Positions 24,907-34,815 of a stretch of 64,000 bases of DNA are shown here, piece by piece. The notes below the pieces were generated by a model that saw nothing but the letters and a program-made list of their open reading frames with translations, had not been told where the DNA came from and did not search any database. Position numbers and translations under genes: made by a program. How positions within the stretch are numbered: position 1 is the first letter of the stretch; each line of letters starts with the position of its first letter. The stretch comes from Flavobacterium sp. 5. Its GTDB lineage: Bacteria > Bacteroidota > Bacteroidia > Flavobacteriales > Flavobacteriaceae. Where the stretch lies: positions 1,116,001 through 1,180,000 of the forward strand of contig NZ_PHUE01000001.1 of NCBI RefSeq assembly GCF_002813295.1, written 5' to 3'.

Positions 24907-27201
24907 TTAAAAAGGATATCCAATGGCAATATTAAGCATCAAGTTATCTTTTCTCCAAGTACTACTTCCAAAATCAATATTATCAATTACCCAACGATCA
25001 TTTTCGGACAACCAAGGTTTTCTTAACGGTATTGCCAAATCAGTTCTTAAAATCAAAAAAGAGAAATCAAATCGTAAGCCTGCTCCAGCGCCCACAGCGA
25101 TATCTTTCATAAAATCTTTAGAAATTTCGGCTCCAGGTTTATTAGGATCTGCATTTAAGAGCCAAATATTTCCAGCATCTACAAACAATGCTCCATTAAC
25201 TACACTGAACAATTTTGCTCTGTATTCACTACTGAACTCTAATTTCAAGTCACCCGCTTGATCTGGTAAGTATGAATTTGTTGTGACTGTATTGAAATAA
25301 CTTCCCGGACCAAGTGTTCTGGCTCTAAAAGCACGAATACTATTGGTTCCTCCTGATACAAATTGTTTTGATGTTGGCATAACATTCGAATTTCCGTATG
25401 GCAATCCGATTCCAACAATAATTCTACTTGCCAATTGTGTTTCTTTACTTAGCTTTATGTAATGACGAAAATCTGTCTTAAATTTTACATATTGACTAAG
25501 CGGCACATTAAATATCTTTACAGTATCCTTCTTTTTGATATTCGCTCCTGTTAGTAAACCTGTTATGTTTCCTGCCAAATCTAATTCTCCATTAAAATAG
25601 ATAGTATGTTTTTTTCGCTTTTGCATCGTATTGGTGTAAGTGTACGAATACGTAGGTCCAAAGATCAGCTGTTTTTCGATGACTTTCCCCAAAGCTGCAT
25701 CTTCATCTATATCTTCCTGATATTCAGCTGTTACATTATTTGGACTTACATAGGTAATATCCATAATATTTAACTGATGTTCTTTTCGAGCACTTTCTCT
25801 CCATAAATAACCAAAAGATGCATTAAAAGAATTTAGCGAATACAATTGGGTTCTGTTTTGAAATTCATATCGAACCGTGGCTTTAGTTCTAGGGACAAAC
25901 TCACTATTTCCTTGGATATTAAATGGAGTAATAAATCTTGGCCATGTCAGACTGGTTTCAGTTCCCAGTTTATATATGTTTTTTCCGTTATTTTCTCCTC
26001 CAAGCTGAAAATCTGCACCGCCAAAAACAGATACAGTAAGCAGTTCAGCTCCTCCAAATAGATTTCGGTTATTCCAGTTTACATTAATTTCAGAACCTGT
26101 ATAACTTGCAGAATTCGTTTTGCCTACAACTTCAACACGAATAAATTTTTTAGGCAAGAGTGTCAAATAATAATAGGAATCTAAAGTGTTTTTTATACTA
26201 TCCGAAGTTTTGAATTCATTTTTCACAAAGCTGAATGTTCCCAGATTCACAAAACGATTCAGTGTAAGATTATGATCTTTCCGATTATAAAAGTCGCCCT
26301 TTTTGAAAAGTATTGCTCTGTCAAAAACTCTGGGATTAAAAGTGTCAGCCGTATCAATAATAGTAAAATCGTTGTATTGAACAATGTCTTCTTTTTTATA
26401 TTTTACAGTATCTTTTGAAACCGAAAAATTTGGATATACTACAATTTTATCAATCTTATAAGCGATTTTGGCTTTTTCGGGCATTTCATCTTTTATTTTT
26501 AATTTGATGTTTACCTGATAATCACCCTTTGTACTATCTACCTGAGCCAAAATATAATCTGGGTTAAAATAGTAAAACCCTCTTTCTTTTAATCTGGCAT
26601 CAATACGTTCCCGTTCGTTTTTTATAACATCCAGATCGTATGCATTTCCCTCTTTCAATAATGATCTTCGGCTTGTTTTTGCAATTGCTTTTCCTAAAGC
26701 AGAAGAATCATCAGGAAATTTTACTTCTTTTATTTTGTATTGTTTTCTTGGCTGAATGATATATTCTGCTGTTACTCTTTTATTTCTCACAGTAGAATCG
26801 GCACTGACTCTGTTTTTAAAATAACCACGGTTTTCTGCAAAACTTCTTAAAACAGCTGCGTTATAATCTAAACCAACTTTACTAAAAAGCACAGGAGGCT
26901 CCCCAACTTTATTTCTTAGCCAATGTCTTATACCTTTATCTTTTTTAGGTTCGCCAGCTATATTGTAGATCCATAATTTAGGACGCAAGCCTAGTATTTT
27001 TTTATTCGGTTTAGGCCGTAACAATTCTTCCAGTGCTTTCTCCAGTTCTTTTCTTTCTTTCTTTTTCATAGTGGAATCCTTTACTGTTACAGAACCTCCT
27101 GTGTACAGTAAATCACCTTCTGGCAAATATTTAGTATTGCTACATCCAAAAACAAAAAATATGGACAGCACTATAAAATATTTTATATATCTAATTTTCA
27201 T
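24907..27201 (-). CDS. tamL: TamL, BamA-superfamily outer-membrane lipoprotein of the translocation and assembly module
   Basis: The 764-residue Omp85-type protein starts with a lipoprotein signal (MKIRYIKYF..., lipobox FFVFGC, Cys20), followed by NTKYLPEGDLLYTGG, typical of the Bacteroidota TamL. POTRA-like domains occupy about residues 25-330, including an IKEVKFPDD segment. The C-terminal beta-barrel has FVSGGTNSIRAFRARTLGPGSY, where the R-A-F-R-A-R-x-L-G-P-G-S-Y stretch is the lid-lock loop, and ends in GYPF. With TamB it is thought to move proteins or lipids to the outer membrane. I chose the ATG at 27201, 4 bp after the tamB stop, because it gives a clean signal; longer frames begin with 36 mostly Lys/Glu residues that overlap tamB. 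Confidence 0.9.
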   Translation of the reverse strand: MKIRYIKYFIVLSIFFVFGCSNTKYLPEGDLLYTGGSVTVKDSTMKKKERKELEKALEELLRPKPNKKILGLRPKLWIYNIAGEPKKDKGIRHWLRNKVGEPPVLFSKVGLDYNAAVLRSFAENRGYFKNRVSADSTVRNKRVTAEYIIQPRKQYKIKEVKFPDDSSALGKAIAKTSRRSLLKEGNAYDLDVIKNERERIDARLKERGFYYFNPDYILAQVDSTKGDYQVNIKLKIKDEMPEKAKIAYKIDKIVVYPNFSVSKDTVKYKKEDIVQYNDFTIIDTADTFNPRVFDRAILFKKGDFYNRKDHNLTLNRFVNLGTFSFVKNEFKTSDSIKNTLDSYYYLTLLPKKFIRVEVVGKTNSASYTGSEINVNWNNRNLFGGAELLTVSVFGGADFQLGGENNGKNIYKLGTETSLTWPRFITPFNIQGNSEFVPRTKATVRYEFQNRTQLYSLNSFNASFGYLWRESARKEHQLNIMDITYVSPNNVTAEYQEDIDEDAALGKVIEKQLIFGPTYSYTYTNTMQKRKKHTIYFNGELDLAGNITGLLTGANIKKKDTVKIFNVPLSQYVKFKTDFRHYIKLSKETQLASRIIVGIGLPYGNSNVMPTSKQFVSGGTNSIRAFRARTLGPGSYFNTVTTNSYLPDQAGDLKLEFSSEYRAKLFSVVNGALFVDAGNIWLLNADPNKPGAEISKDFMKDIAVGAGAGLRFDFSFLILRTDLAIPLRKPWLSENDRWVIDNIDFGSSTWRKDNLMLNIAIGYPF

Positions 27202-27205
27202 ATTG

Positions 27206-30200
27206 CTATGTTTTTTGCTCATTTTCAATTTGATCTTTCTTTTCTTCTTTTGCCTTTTCTTCTTTTTCTTTGAGTTTTCTTCTTTCTTTAAATATTTTTT
27301 CTTGCGCAATCATTAGTTTTTCAGCATCCGTACGATGAAATAGTTCTCTGAATTTATTGTAACTCATCGTGATAACAAAAGCTACTCCCGTTTCTATTAC
27401 CTGACCTTCAACCGCTACCTGATATTCATTTTTGCGATAAGCGCGAACCATATATCTGCCGTCTCTTGTAAGTTGATAATCTAAAGAAACATCACCGGCA
27501 ATATTTGTAGTTTCTTCATTGGCACGCTCTTTTCCTTCAACACCAAAACTGCTTCCTACAGTAACTTTTAGTCGGTCATCAAGCAGTTTTTTTGAAACTG
27601 CGACATTAAGATCCGTTCTGTTTTCCATTGATCCGGAAGTATAATCATCTGTTGATTCTAAATCAAAGTCTAACTCAAATCCTTTTACTAATTCTCCGGC
27701 AAGATCATTTAATTGCTGAGAAAGTATTTTACTCACACTTTGTCTTGCTAAAGATTCTGCATTGGTTCCGCCACTTTCACTTGCAAAAGGATTTTCGCCA
27801 ACAAAACGGTTTAATAATAAAAGTGCAAAAACTTGTTTGTTTAATTCTGCTGGTTCTTGTCTGAGCTGTTCCAATTTTGTCTGAGAGGCCGACACAATAT
27901 CTGATGAAACTCCATAATTCCCGTCAGGAAGTTTAATATCAAATGTGATTTCGGGTTTGAGCAATTCACCATTCATTTTCAATAAAGTCTGAAACGGAAT
28001 TTTTTGCTTGTATGTATTTTTGACTGTCGTGCTTACATCTCCTCCCAATTGGTTTCCGAGTAAATCAATTGGAGCCGCATTCATTTTATAAATTGCTGTA
28101 ATATTTAAGGTTGCCAAAGTTGGTTCTCCATTCCATACAATATAGCTTCCTTGTTGAATTTCAAATTTTCTTCGAATGGCATTAAAATTCATTTCATAAG
28201 CTCCGTCAGAAACTTCATATTTCCCTGTAAGAGTTGTTTTTCCTGAAGGGTCAATTCCTCCAGTAAGTTCAGCTTCACCCTTTAGATTAAGGTAATCACC
28301 ATTTCCTTTATCAATAATCAATGTAAGTTCAGCTTCTTTAACTAAAGAAATATCAACGCTTACATTCATACCAATCAAATCTGACTGATTCAATTTTTTC
28401 TTCATCTCAGCAGTTTGTTTCAGATATAAATTATCTTCATCAACAAACTCTACAATTCCTTCTCTGTCTGCAATTGAAGGGTCGGATTGAGGTAAAACAA
28501 CTGTAAATTTAGTTTCCTTATTTATTTTAATATTTCCGCCTACAATAGGATTTTCGAGTGTTCCTTTTATGTCTAATTGTGTGTCTAAAAATAAATCTCC
28601 GTAAAACAAATCATTATCCGAAGCTTTAGAATGTATTGCTCTAAAATCATCAGCCAATACTTTTAAATCAAAATTATAATTTCTAAAATCTGGAGATTGG
28701 ATTGTACCGCTTAGAGCCAATTTATTATCATTTTCATCATAAAGTGTAAAAGTGTCAAACGTAATTACATCATTGCTGAAAGTGATTTTTTCATTCTCTG
28801 TTTTAAAATAAGAATTCAGTTTTGTAATTCTAAAACCAGAATCATTAAAATTTAACTCTCCTGCAACTTTCGGTGTTGCGGTATTTCCTGTGATTTTGAA
28901 ATTTCCTGATAAAAACCCTGTTCCATCGCTAACATTCCCCATTGAAAAACCCTGAATACTTTTAATGTTCAATTTATTGATGTCTACATTCAAATCTAAA
29001 TTTCCATCACTAATTTTGTAATTTCCATTAAGATTTACATCGTTTCCTTCTCCACTTAAAACTACATTTGCAACAAGTGTATTTGTAGTTTTGTTATCTA
29101 CTTTTATTTCCAGATTTCCAACAGGTTCTCCTCTAAAAGCAAAATTATCAACTTTTATATCCGAAGTAAAAATGGGTGATGTCATTGCATTTTCGACAAC
29201 TGCATTCCCATTGATTAACCCCTGCATCAAGAGCTTATCTTTTTTGACGATGTTCAGAATAGTTTCAATTTTGAAATTCACAAAATCAACCTGAATGGGC
29301 GCATTGTTCTGTGGTCCTTGAGATTGTATTTTAAGTTCGTTACCTGAATTATCTAAGAAAAACTTATTAATGTATAATCTGTTATCTCCAAACTCAATTG
29401 CATTTTCAGGATTAATATTCCATTTGTCATAATTAAGCACGAAATTATCAGAATTGATTTTCAGGATATTTTTGGCATCCTGACGTAGAAATTCTCCAGC
29501 GATGACGTACTGTTCTTTGTCTTTGGTATCTTTTACCTGCAAGGCATACGTAAGAATATTATTTTCTACTTTTCCGGATAAACTCGTAAATGGAACTTTC
29601 AATTCACCGCTTTCAATCGTTGCTACTGAAATTTGATATTCTAAAGCATTTTCTTTGGCTTCAATATTTATTTTGCCATCGGCAATTGTATTATTGGCAT
29701 ATACAATTCTTGGAATCGTTCCTTTTATTTCTAAAGAATCTGCCACATTATTATACTTTCCAGTAATTTTAATAGGTTCCAGACCAGTTAATTTAGGCAG
29801 GATTTTAAAAAGTATTGGATCATTATCTACCGTCAATGTAAAAGCTAATCGCTGTTCATCTGATTCGCTATTAACTTTTGGATTTTGTAAATCCATATAC
29901 TTTGACAATGATTTTTTTATTGCTGATGCTAATGTGGTTAGTTTGTATTTCCCATCAACTTCAGTTTTCAAGAACTGTGAAGATATTTTGATATTGTTTC
30001 GGGTATTGTCCGAAAAAGCAATTACGCGAATAGAATCTAAAACTATTGGTTCAGCATCCTGCAAAATCTGAACATTCGAAAGAAACACTTTTCCGTTAAG
30101 GAAATCAGGATTACTATTGGCAATATCAGCATCTACATTTCCGCGTAATTTCATTGGACCAGCGTGAAGATTCAGCTTTTCTAAATCGGCTATATCGAGA

Positions 30201-32296
30201 TTTAATTTGAGTTTTATCGCTGGGTATTTATCTTTTGTATTTCCGCTTGCTGTAAGATTAAAATTTAAATTTGGATCTTTCATTCCTAATTTTACTGCAA
30301 AAGATCCATTTTTGATATTTCCTTTTAAAGATAAATCTTTATAGGTATACCGATTAAATACTGCTTTTTGAACAATTCCATCTAATTCTGCTTGAGCCGT
30401 TTTCGGATCTAGACCTTTGCTTTTTACTTTCGCTTTAAGCGTAATTTTTCCGATCGAATCATTTTTTATTAATCGGCCTAAATCGAAATCCTGTAAATAA
30501 ACCAATGCATCATATTTCTCTTGTTTTTTGATTCGCTGGTCAAAAAAAGCATCTACTTTTGCATTTCCAAAACTGCTGTTTAAAGCCAAATTGGTTTTGA
30601 AATTCTGAACTGTTCCTTTGAATTTTCCTTGTACATTAAACTGTGTTGGCAATTGAATATTCTTTGGAATCGTTCCTGTAGGCACAAAAGAATATACATC
30701 TTTGGAAGTGCTCGACAATTTTCTGATATTCAAATCATAATATGCCTTTTGACCATTTGGCAGGCCAATAATTTTTCCTGACATTGAAACTCTTGTATTC
30801 CCAATTCCGCTCATTTCGAATAAAGGAATATTCAGGTTTTTTATTTTTCCGTTCAATCGGGTATTCAAATACAAAACCGCATTTGGATTACTTTTAAACG
30901 GATTTGTCTTTTGTAAATCCGGAGCGAATAATAAAATATCTTTAAAACCGATTTTAGATTGATTTAAATTGGCATCCAAAGTAAGATTGGCAATATCCTT
31001 CTTTAATGCATTAAGTGACGGATATGTTACTCTGATTTTATTCTGAAGAAGCGTTTGGGGAGTTCTCAAATACAAATCATTCAGATAGGCATTTTTAGGT
31101 CCATAAAAGAAATCTGTTTTTAAAGCCTGAATCTGTAAACCTCTTTTTTCAGTTACAGCCAAAGATTTTATATTTCCGGAAATTGTATCATTCCCATATG
31201 ATAGATTCTCCGCTTTTAAATTAAATGTATTCAATTCGAGATGATTGTAATCAATTCCTTTTGGCGTAGGTTTCGACTCCATGTTATCAAATTTGAAAGC
31301 GACATTTTGTATATCAACATCATTCAGTTTTACTTTCCAACCCGTTTGTTTGATTGCGGTTGAATCTAAATCAGGTGTTTTAATTTGTTTGTCTTTTACA
31401 CCCAATCGTAGATTTCCTTTTAGATTTTTTAATTCGAAAACATCAAAATCCAAAAGCTGTTTATTCAAATCAATTTCATTAACGGCTAATTCCAAAGTAC
31501 CCAAACGTATTCCTGAATCCAATTTGGAATCTTTATTATCATAAGAAATATCAATTTTTGACAGGTTGATTTTTCCTAGTTTTAACTTGAAGTCTTTCCT
31601 TTTCGAAATTGTATCAGCTGTTTTCACAGAGACTTCAGCAATTTTTTCGACAGCATCCTGATTCAAAACTAATTTCAATCCGTTTAAATTAATCTTCGGA
31701 ATATTGAAATCCATTTTATCCAAATCAAACTCCTTGAATTTAGTATCAAAATGAGTCAGTTTTACGCGAATATCATTTTTAGTAAAATCATCATTATAAT
31801 TGAATTTGACATTATCTAGATTTACTTTTACAACCGATATTTTGAATGGCTTACTACTGGGATCTTTTGGTTCATTCGATTCAAAAGCTTTTATAATATA
31901 ATAGAAATTGAAAACTCCCTCTTTATTTCTTGAAATATTGGCAGTTGTATTCGTCAGGGAAATAGAATTTATTTCGAGTTCACTGTTTATCAATTTAAAT
32001 AGATCGACATCAACTTCTAAGCGATTTCCAGCCAGTAAAATATCTTTTTTTTGATCTTCAAAATAAAAACCTTCAAGAACAACATCTTTAGGGAATTTAA
32101 TCGAAATGTGATCTAAAGCAACTTTGGTTTTTATTTTTCCGTGCAGATAAGTAACAGCTTTGTCTTTAACAAAATTCTGAACTGACGGAACCTGAATTAA
32201 AATTATAAGAAGTAATAAAATCGCAACTATTGAAGCCACGCACCAAAGGAATACGCGTAGTGTTTTTTTCAGAAAATGAATTTGTTTTGTATTCAT
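27206..32296 (-). CDS. tamB: TamB-like translocation/assembly module protein
   Basis: A 1,696-residue AsmA/TamB-family protein with a single N-terminal TM anchor (about 13-31) and a very long periplasmic region of repeated beta strands, the hydrophobic-groove architecture of bridge-like lipid transfer proteins. The C-terminal DUF490/TamB domain is clear, with KTTLTGKYEVSDGAYEMNF, KIPFQTLLKMNGELLKPEITFDI and RDGRYMVRAYRKNEYQ. It spans inner to outer membrane and pairs with the TamL gene directly downstream (4-bp gap). It ends in a Lys/Glu-rich tail. In other bacteria TamB-like proteins transport phospholipid and assist outer-membrane assembly. Confidence 0.93.
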   Translation of the reverse strand: MNTKQIHFLKKTLRVFLWCVASIVAILLLLIILIQVPSVQNFVKDKAVTYLHGKIKTKVALDHISIKFPKDVVLEGFYFEDQKKDILLAGNRLEVDVDLFKLINSELEINSISLTNTTANISRNKEGVFNFYYIIKAFESNEPKDPSSKPFKISVVKVNLDNVKFNYNDDFTKNDIRVKLTHFDTKFKEFDLDKMDFNIPKINLNGLKLVLNQDAVEKIAEVSVKTADTISKRKDFKLKLGKINLSKIDISYDNKDSKLDSGIRLGTLELAVNEIDLNKQLLDFDVFELKNLKGNLRLGVKDKQIKTPDLDSTAIKQTGWKVKLNDVDIQNVAFKFDNMESKPTPKGIDYNHLELNTFNLKAENLSYGNDTISGNIKSLAVTEKRGLQIQALKTDFFYGPKNAYLNDLYLRTPQTLLQNKIRVTYPSLNALKKDIANLTLDANLNQSKIGFKDILLFAPDLQKTNPFKSNPNAVLYLNTRLNGKIKNLNIPLFEMSGIGNTRVSMSGKIIGLPNGQKAYYDLNIRKLSSTSKDVYSFVPTGTIPKNIQLPTQFNVQGKFKGTVQNFKTNLALNSSFGNAKVDAFFDQRIKKQEKYDALVYLQDFDLGRLIKNDSIGKITLKAKVKSKGLDPKTAQAELDGIVQKAVFNRYTYKDLSLKGNIKNGSFAVKLGMKDPNLNFNLTASGNTKDKYPAIKLKLNLDIADLEKLNLHAGPMKLRGNVDADIANSNPDFLNGKVFLSNVQILQDAEPIVLDSIRVIAFSDNTRNNIKISSQFLKTEVDGKYKLTTLASAIKKSLSKYMDLQNPKVNSESDEQRLAFTLTVDNDPILFKILPKLTGLEPIKITGKYNNVADSLEIKGTIPRIVYANNTIADGKINIEAKENALEYQISVATIESGELKVPFTSLSGKVENNILTYALQVKDTKDKEQYVIAGEFLRQDAKNILKINSDNFVLNYDKWNINPENAIEFGDNRLYINKFFLDNSGNELKIQSQGPQNNAPIQVDFVNFKIETILNIVKKDKLLMQGLINGNAVVENAMTSPIFTSDIKVDNFAFRGEPVGNLEIKVDNKTTNTLVANVVLSGEGNDVNLNGNYKISDGNLDLNVDINKLNIKSIQGFSMGNVSDGTGFLSGNFKITGNTATPKVAGELNFNDSGFRITKLNSYFKTENEKITFSNDVITFDTFTLYDENDNKLALSGTIQSPDFRNYNFDLKVLADDFRAIHSKASDNDLFYGDLFLDTQLDIKGTLENPIVGGNIKINKETKFTVVLPQSDPSIADREGIVEFVDEDNLYLKQTAEMKKKLNQSDLIGMNVSVDISLVKEAELTLIIDKGNGDYLNLKGEAELTGGIDPSGKTTLTGKYEVSDGAYEMNFNAIRRKFEIQQGSYIVWNGEPTLATLNITAIYKMNAAPIDLLGNQLGGDVSTTVKNTYKQKIPFQTLLKMNGELLKPEITFDIKLPDGNYGVSSDIVSASQTKLEQLRQEPAELNKQVFALLLLNRFVGENPFASESGGTNAESLARQSVSKILSQQLNDLAGELVKGFELDFDLESTDDYTSGSMENRTDLNVAVSKKLLDDRLKVTVGSSFGVEGKERANEETTNIAGDVSLDYQLTRDGRYMVRAYRKNEYQVAVEGQVIETGVAFVITMSYNKFRELFHRTDAEKLMIAQEKIFKERRKLKEKEEKAKEEKKDQIENEQKT

Positions 32297-32475
32297 AGCT
32301 CAATAAAACACGGTTAGATTAAAGTTGCATTATAAAAATTATTGTCATATATATTACAATTTACAAAATTGTAAAAAATATACTTCAACAATTTACATAA
32401 TTACTCCCAATTGTTCTAAAATTCCACTGAAAAATAATTATTTTCTTTCTTTTTTAGATTAACAAAAAAGATGAT

Positions 32476-33426
32476 TTAAAACTTTATATGAGGAAATTTT
32501 TGTGTTAGAATATCGATCTTCTGATTCAGTTTTGATAAGAATTTAAAGTGTTGTTCCGAATTAGGATTAAAGCTTCGGTGGTTTAATCCTTTTTGAATTT
32601 CCGAAACTTCTTTCATGGTTTGAAAACTATTTTCAGTAATACAACTTTCACTGAAACGCTCCCAAATGTAATCAATAGCCGTTTGATTTGGATGCAACAT
32701 ATCTTCCGCATAAAAACGATAATCACGCAATTCATCCATCATGATTTCATAGGAAGGAAAATAGTTAATAGTTGATGATTGATGGTTTATAGTTTTGGGT
32801 AATGCCGTAAACAAATGTGATTTACTTAATTGATTTTCAATAAAACCATCTTTTATGTGTCGCACTGGAGAAATGGTAAAAATGAAATTGCAATTTGGGT
32901 TTATTTGTTTAATTAAATCAATAGTATTTTGAATAGAATTATCAATAATTTTAATCGACAACAACTCCTTTGAAAATTGCTTCTGGGGTACTTTATGGCA
33001 ATTAGCTACGATTTCCTGACTTTCATTATTTCTGTAAACCCAAGAAGTTCCATAAGTAATAATAATGTGTGTTGAATCAATTAATTGTTGAATCGTAGAT
33101 TTGAGGATTTTATTTAAGTTCTCTAATAATTCCTCTTTATTTGAATTACTCCAATCCGAATGGATATCAAAACAATGCCAGCGTTCGTTATGAAAAAAGA
33201 CATCTTTTTCGGTAAACAATTCCTGCGTTACAACTCTTCTGATTATTCTTTCAATCGAAACTGGATTGAAAATAATTCCGAATGGATTTGTCTCATTTTG
33301 AAATTTAAAATACTGAAATTTAGCTCCCATATTTTCTGCAAAGCAAGAACCCAAAGAAACAATTTTTGAGTTGTAGTCTATTGGTGATTTGCTTTTAGGA
33401 ATGGGTATTTGGGTTGTGAATTGCAT
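32476..33426 (-). CDS. GSCFA family protein
   Basis: The 316-residue protein contains the naming motif GSCFA at residues 26-30 (KIVSLGSCFAENMGA), [12 protein letters not shown] at about 47-58, FTISPVRHIKDG near 182-193 and DMLHPNQTAIDYIWE near 240-254. The GSCFA family looks like an SGNH-hydrolase relative, with the Ser/Cys-containing GSC block and the D-x2-H near the end as possible active-site residues. Its substrate is unknown. It lies two lipoprotein genes away from alaS, and a relic copy of its first 56 codons is present at 34549-34726. Confidence 0.88.
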   Translation of the reverse strand: MQFTTQIPIPKSKSPIDYNSKIVSLGSCFAENMGAKFQYFKFQNETNPFGIIFNPVSIERIIRRVVTQELFTEKDVFFHNERWHCFDIHSDWSNSNKEELLENLNKILKSTIQQLIDSTHIIITYGTSWVYRNNESQEIVANCHKVPQKQFSKELLSIKIIDNSIQNTIDLIKQINPNCNFIFTISPVRHIKDGFIENQLSKSHLFTALPKTINHQSSTINYFPSYEIMMDELRDYRFYAEDMLHPNQTAIDYIWERFSESCITENSFQTMKEVSEIQKGLNHRSFNPNSEQHFKFLSKLNQKIDILTQKFPHIKF

Positions 33427-33465
33427 TTTAAAGAGTTTGACACAAAATTAACTTAATATTAATAA

Positions 33466-33501
33466 AAAAACCTTTCAAAGTTTAAACTCTGAAAGGTTTT
33501 T
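33466..33501 (-). terminator. Terminator after lipoprotein gene A
   Basis: AAAAACCTTTC pairs with GAAAGGTTTTT, and the loop region holds a further imperfect palindrome. The T-run on the minus strand fits termination of the leftward gene. Confidence 0.8.
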
Positions 33502-33518
33502 ATAAGTTTTTATACTAC

Positions 33519-34289
33519 TTAATAAAAATATTGAAAAGAAGTGCCATCAACAATACTTGTTTTTGGAAACCCATTGGATTCATAAGTGTATGTACAACTC
33601 GTTGTCTCCTCTGATTTGTTAAAAGATGTCCATTCTTCCTTTAATAAATTATGGGATATACCACCTTCTAAGTCATCAAAAAAATCACTAGATTCAGAAA
33701 TCATAATTTTGTCAAATCCAGTAATGTTTTTGTATGGATTATTTTTGGTATCATAGATATAGGTAACTACATCCTCATAAGTTGTGCTTCCTTGAATATC
33801 AGAACTTTCATCCTTGATAATTTCACTATTTAAGAAGTATAATTTCCCTTTTGTAGAAAACATTGTTTGAGAAGTTGCATCCCCATAATAGCCATCATAG
33901 GAAATTGTTCCATCTGAATTTCTGGTGTATTCTGTTCTATGCGCATAATTACCTTCTATGTTAATAACTGTAACTAAATTTCCTTGTGAATCATAAGTGT
34001 AAAGATCTTTTTCGCTCAATACATTTTTCTCAAAATATTCAATTTTAGTTATTAAATCTCCTGTATAGGTAAAAGAATATAAATCACCATCAGAAAAATT
34101 AACAGTAGTCAGTTTTTTGCCATCATAAGTGAAAGTAGTTATAAGCTCACTATCATCATCTTTTGAAATTACTTTCTTTAGTAAAACAGAGCTCGTGTCA
34201 GAAGTTTCAGAATCATTTTTTTCATCATTTGAACAAGAATAAATTAGCACTAAAGTTAATGTGCTGAAAAGAAATAAAATTTTTTTCAT
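33519..34289 (-). CDS. Lipoprotein A, paralogue of the gene at 34816
   Basis: From the ATG at 34289 the protein has 256 residues with a lipoprotein signal (MKKILFLFSTLTLVLIYSC, Cys19). Repeated Y-D/F-T-Y elements follow (FTYDGKKLTTVNF, FTYTGDLITKIEY, YTYDSQGNLVTV), like a degenerate YD-type beta-repeat protein. The C-terminal half has YIYDTKNNPYKNITGF and NGFPKTS, which the neighbouring lipoprotein also shows. It is presumably anchored in the envelope; its function is unknown. A frame starting 48 bp upstream only adds a hydrophobic extension and was rejected because it destroys the lipoprotein signal. It is one half of a duplicated locus. Confidence 0.8.
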   Translation of the reverse strand: MKKILFLFSTLTLVLIYSCSNDEKNDSETSDTSSVLLKKVISKDDDSELITTFTYDGKKLTTVNFSDGDLYSFTYTGDLITKIEYFEKNVLSEKDLYTYDSQGNLVTVINIEGNYAHRTEYTRNSDGTISYDGYYGDATSQTMFSTKGKLYFLNSEIIKDESSDIQGSTTYEDVVTYIYDTKNNPYKNITGFDKIMISESSDFFDDLEGGISHNLLKEEWTSFNKSEETTSCTYTYESNGFPKTSIVDGTSFQYFY

Positions 34290-34319
34290 TTTTAGTAAGT
34301 GTATGTATAAATAGTTGAT

Positions 34320-34327
34320 CAAATATA
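34320..34327 (-). promoter_or_regulatory. -7 box for lipoprotein gene A
   Basis: CAAATATA on the plus strand is TATATTTG on the minus strand and lies 31 bp upstream of the ATG. The paralogue has the same octamer at nearly the same distance. Confidence 0.6.
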
Positions 34328-34376
34328 AATAAATCAAAACAAATAATGTTATAAATTTTAACTCATTTTAACAATA

Positions 34377-34415
34377 AAAAACCCTTAAAAACTATTAAAT
34401 AGTTTTAAGGGTTTT
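34377..34415 (-). terminator. Terminator of the lost alaS copy
   Basis: AAAACCCTTAAAAACTATT pairs almost perfectly with ATAGTTTTAAGGGTTTT. It stands just beyond the relic alaS stop codon, as the intact alaS terminator (35688-35729) stands beyond alaS. Confidence 0.8.
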
Positions 34416-34469
34416 CAAATTTTGTAATCTTTTCAGTAACAAGCGAATAGATTTATTTGATATAAAAGA

Positions 34470-34548
34470 CTACTTCACAAACTCAACTGCCTTCTCCAAA
34501 GCCTCTCCAATTCCATCTACATTTTTACCTCCTGCAGTTTCGAAAAAT
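34470..34548 (-). pseudogene. Relic of the 3' end of alaS
   Basis: About 79 bp closely match the last 26 codons of intact alaS (35783-35861), including CAAAGCCTCTCCAATTCCAT and ATTTTTACCTCCTGCAG, and a stop codon in the same place. The similarity ends abruptly near 34548. It is one of two gene fragments meeting at a duplication junction. Confidence 0.85.
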
Positions 34549-34726
34549 TCTCTCAAGAGACCGGATTGAAAATAATTCCGAATGGATTGGTCTCGCTTTG
34601 GAATTTAAAATACTGAAATTTAGCTCCCATATTTTCTGCAAAGCAAGAACCCAAAGAAACAATTTTGGAGTTATAGTCTATTGGGTTTGGGATTTTAGAA
34701 ATGGGTATTGGTGTAGTGAATTGCAT
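34549..34726 (-). pseudogene. Relic of the 5' end of the GSCFA gene
   Basis: Positions 34560-34726 align with 33260-33426 of the intact GSCFA gene without a gap, offset exactly 1,300 bp, with about 150 of 167 positions identical by hand count. The start codon is retained. Weaker similarity with a 2-nt gap continues to 34549, where alaS-like sequence begins. Most differences cluster around codons 8-14. Confidence 0.88.
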
Positions 34727-34770
34727 CTTTACTATTTCGTGTAAATTTCGACATTTTTTAGAAATAAAAG

Positions 34771-34797
34771 AACCAGATGCTTTTGATCATCTGGTTT
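34771..34797 (-). terminator. Terminator after lipoprotein gene B
   Basis: AACCAGATG pairs with CATCTGGTT across a 9-nt loop, in the same relative place as the terminator after gene A. Confidence 0.7.
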
Positions 34798-34815
34798 ATA
34801 AAATAAATCTACAAA

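Noticed and set aside
27202..27309. N-terminal extension of TamL rich in Lys/Glu
   Set aside because: It lies inside the tamB 3' end and hides the lipoprotein signal.
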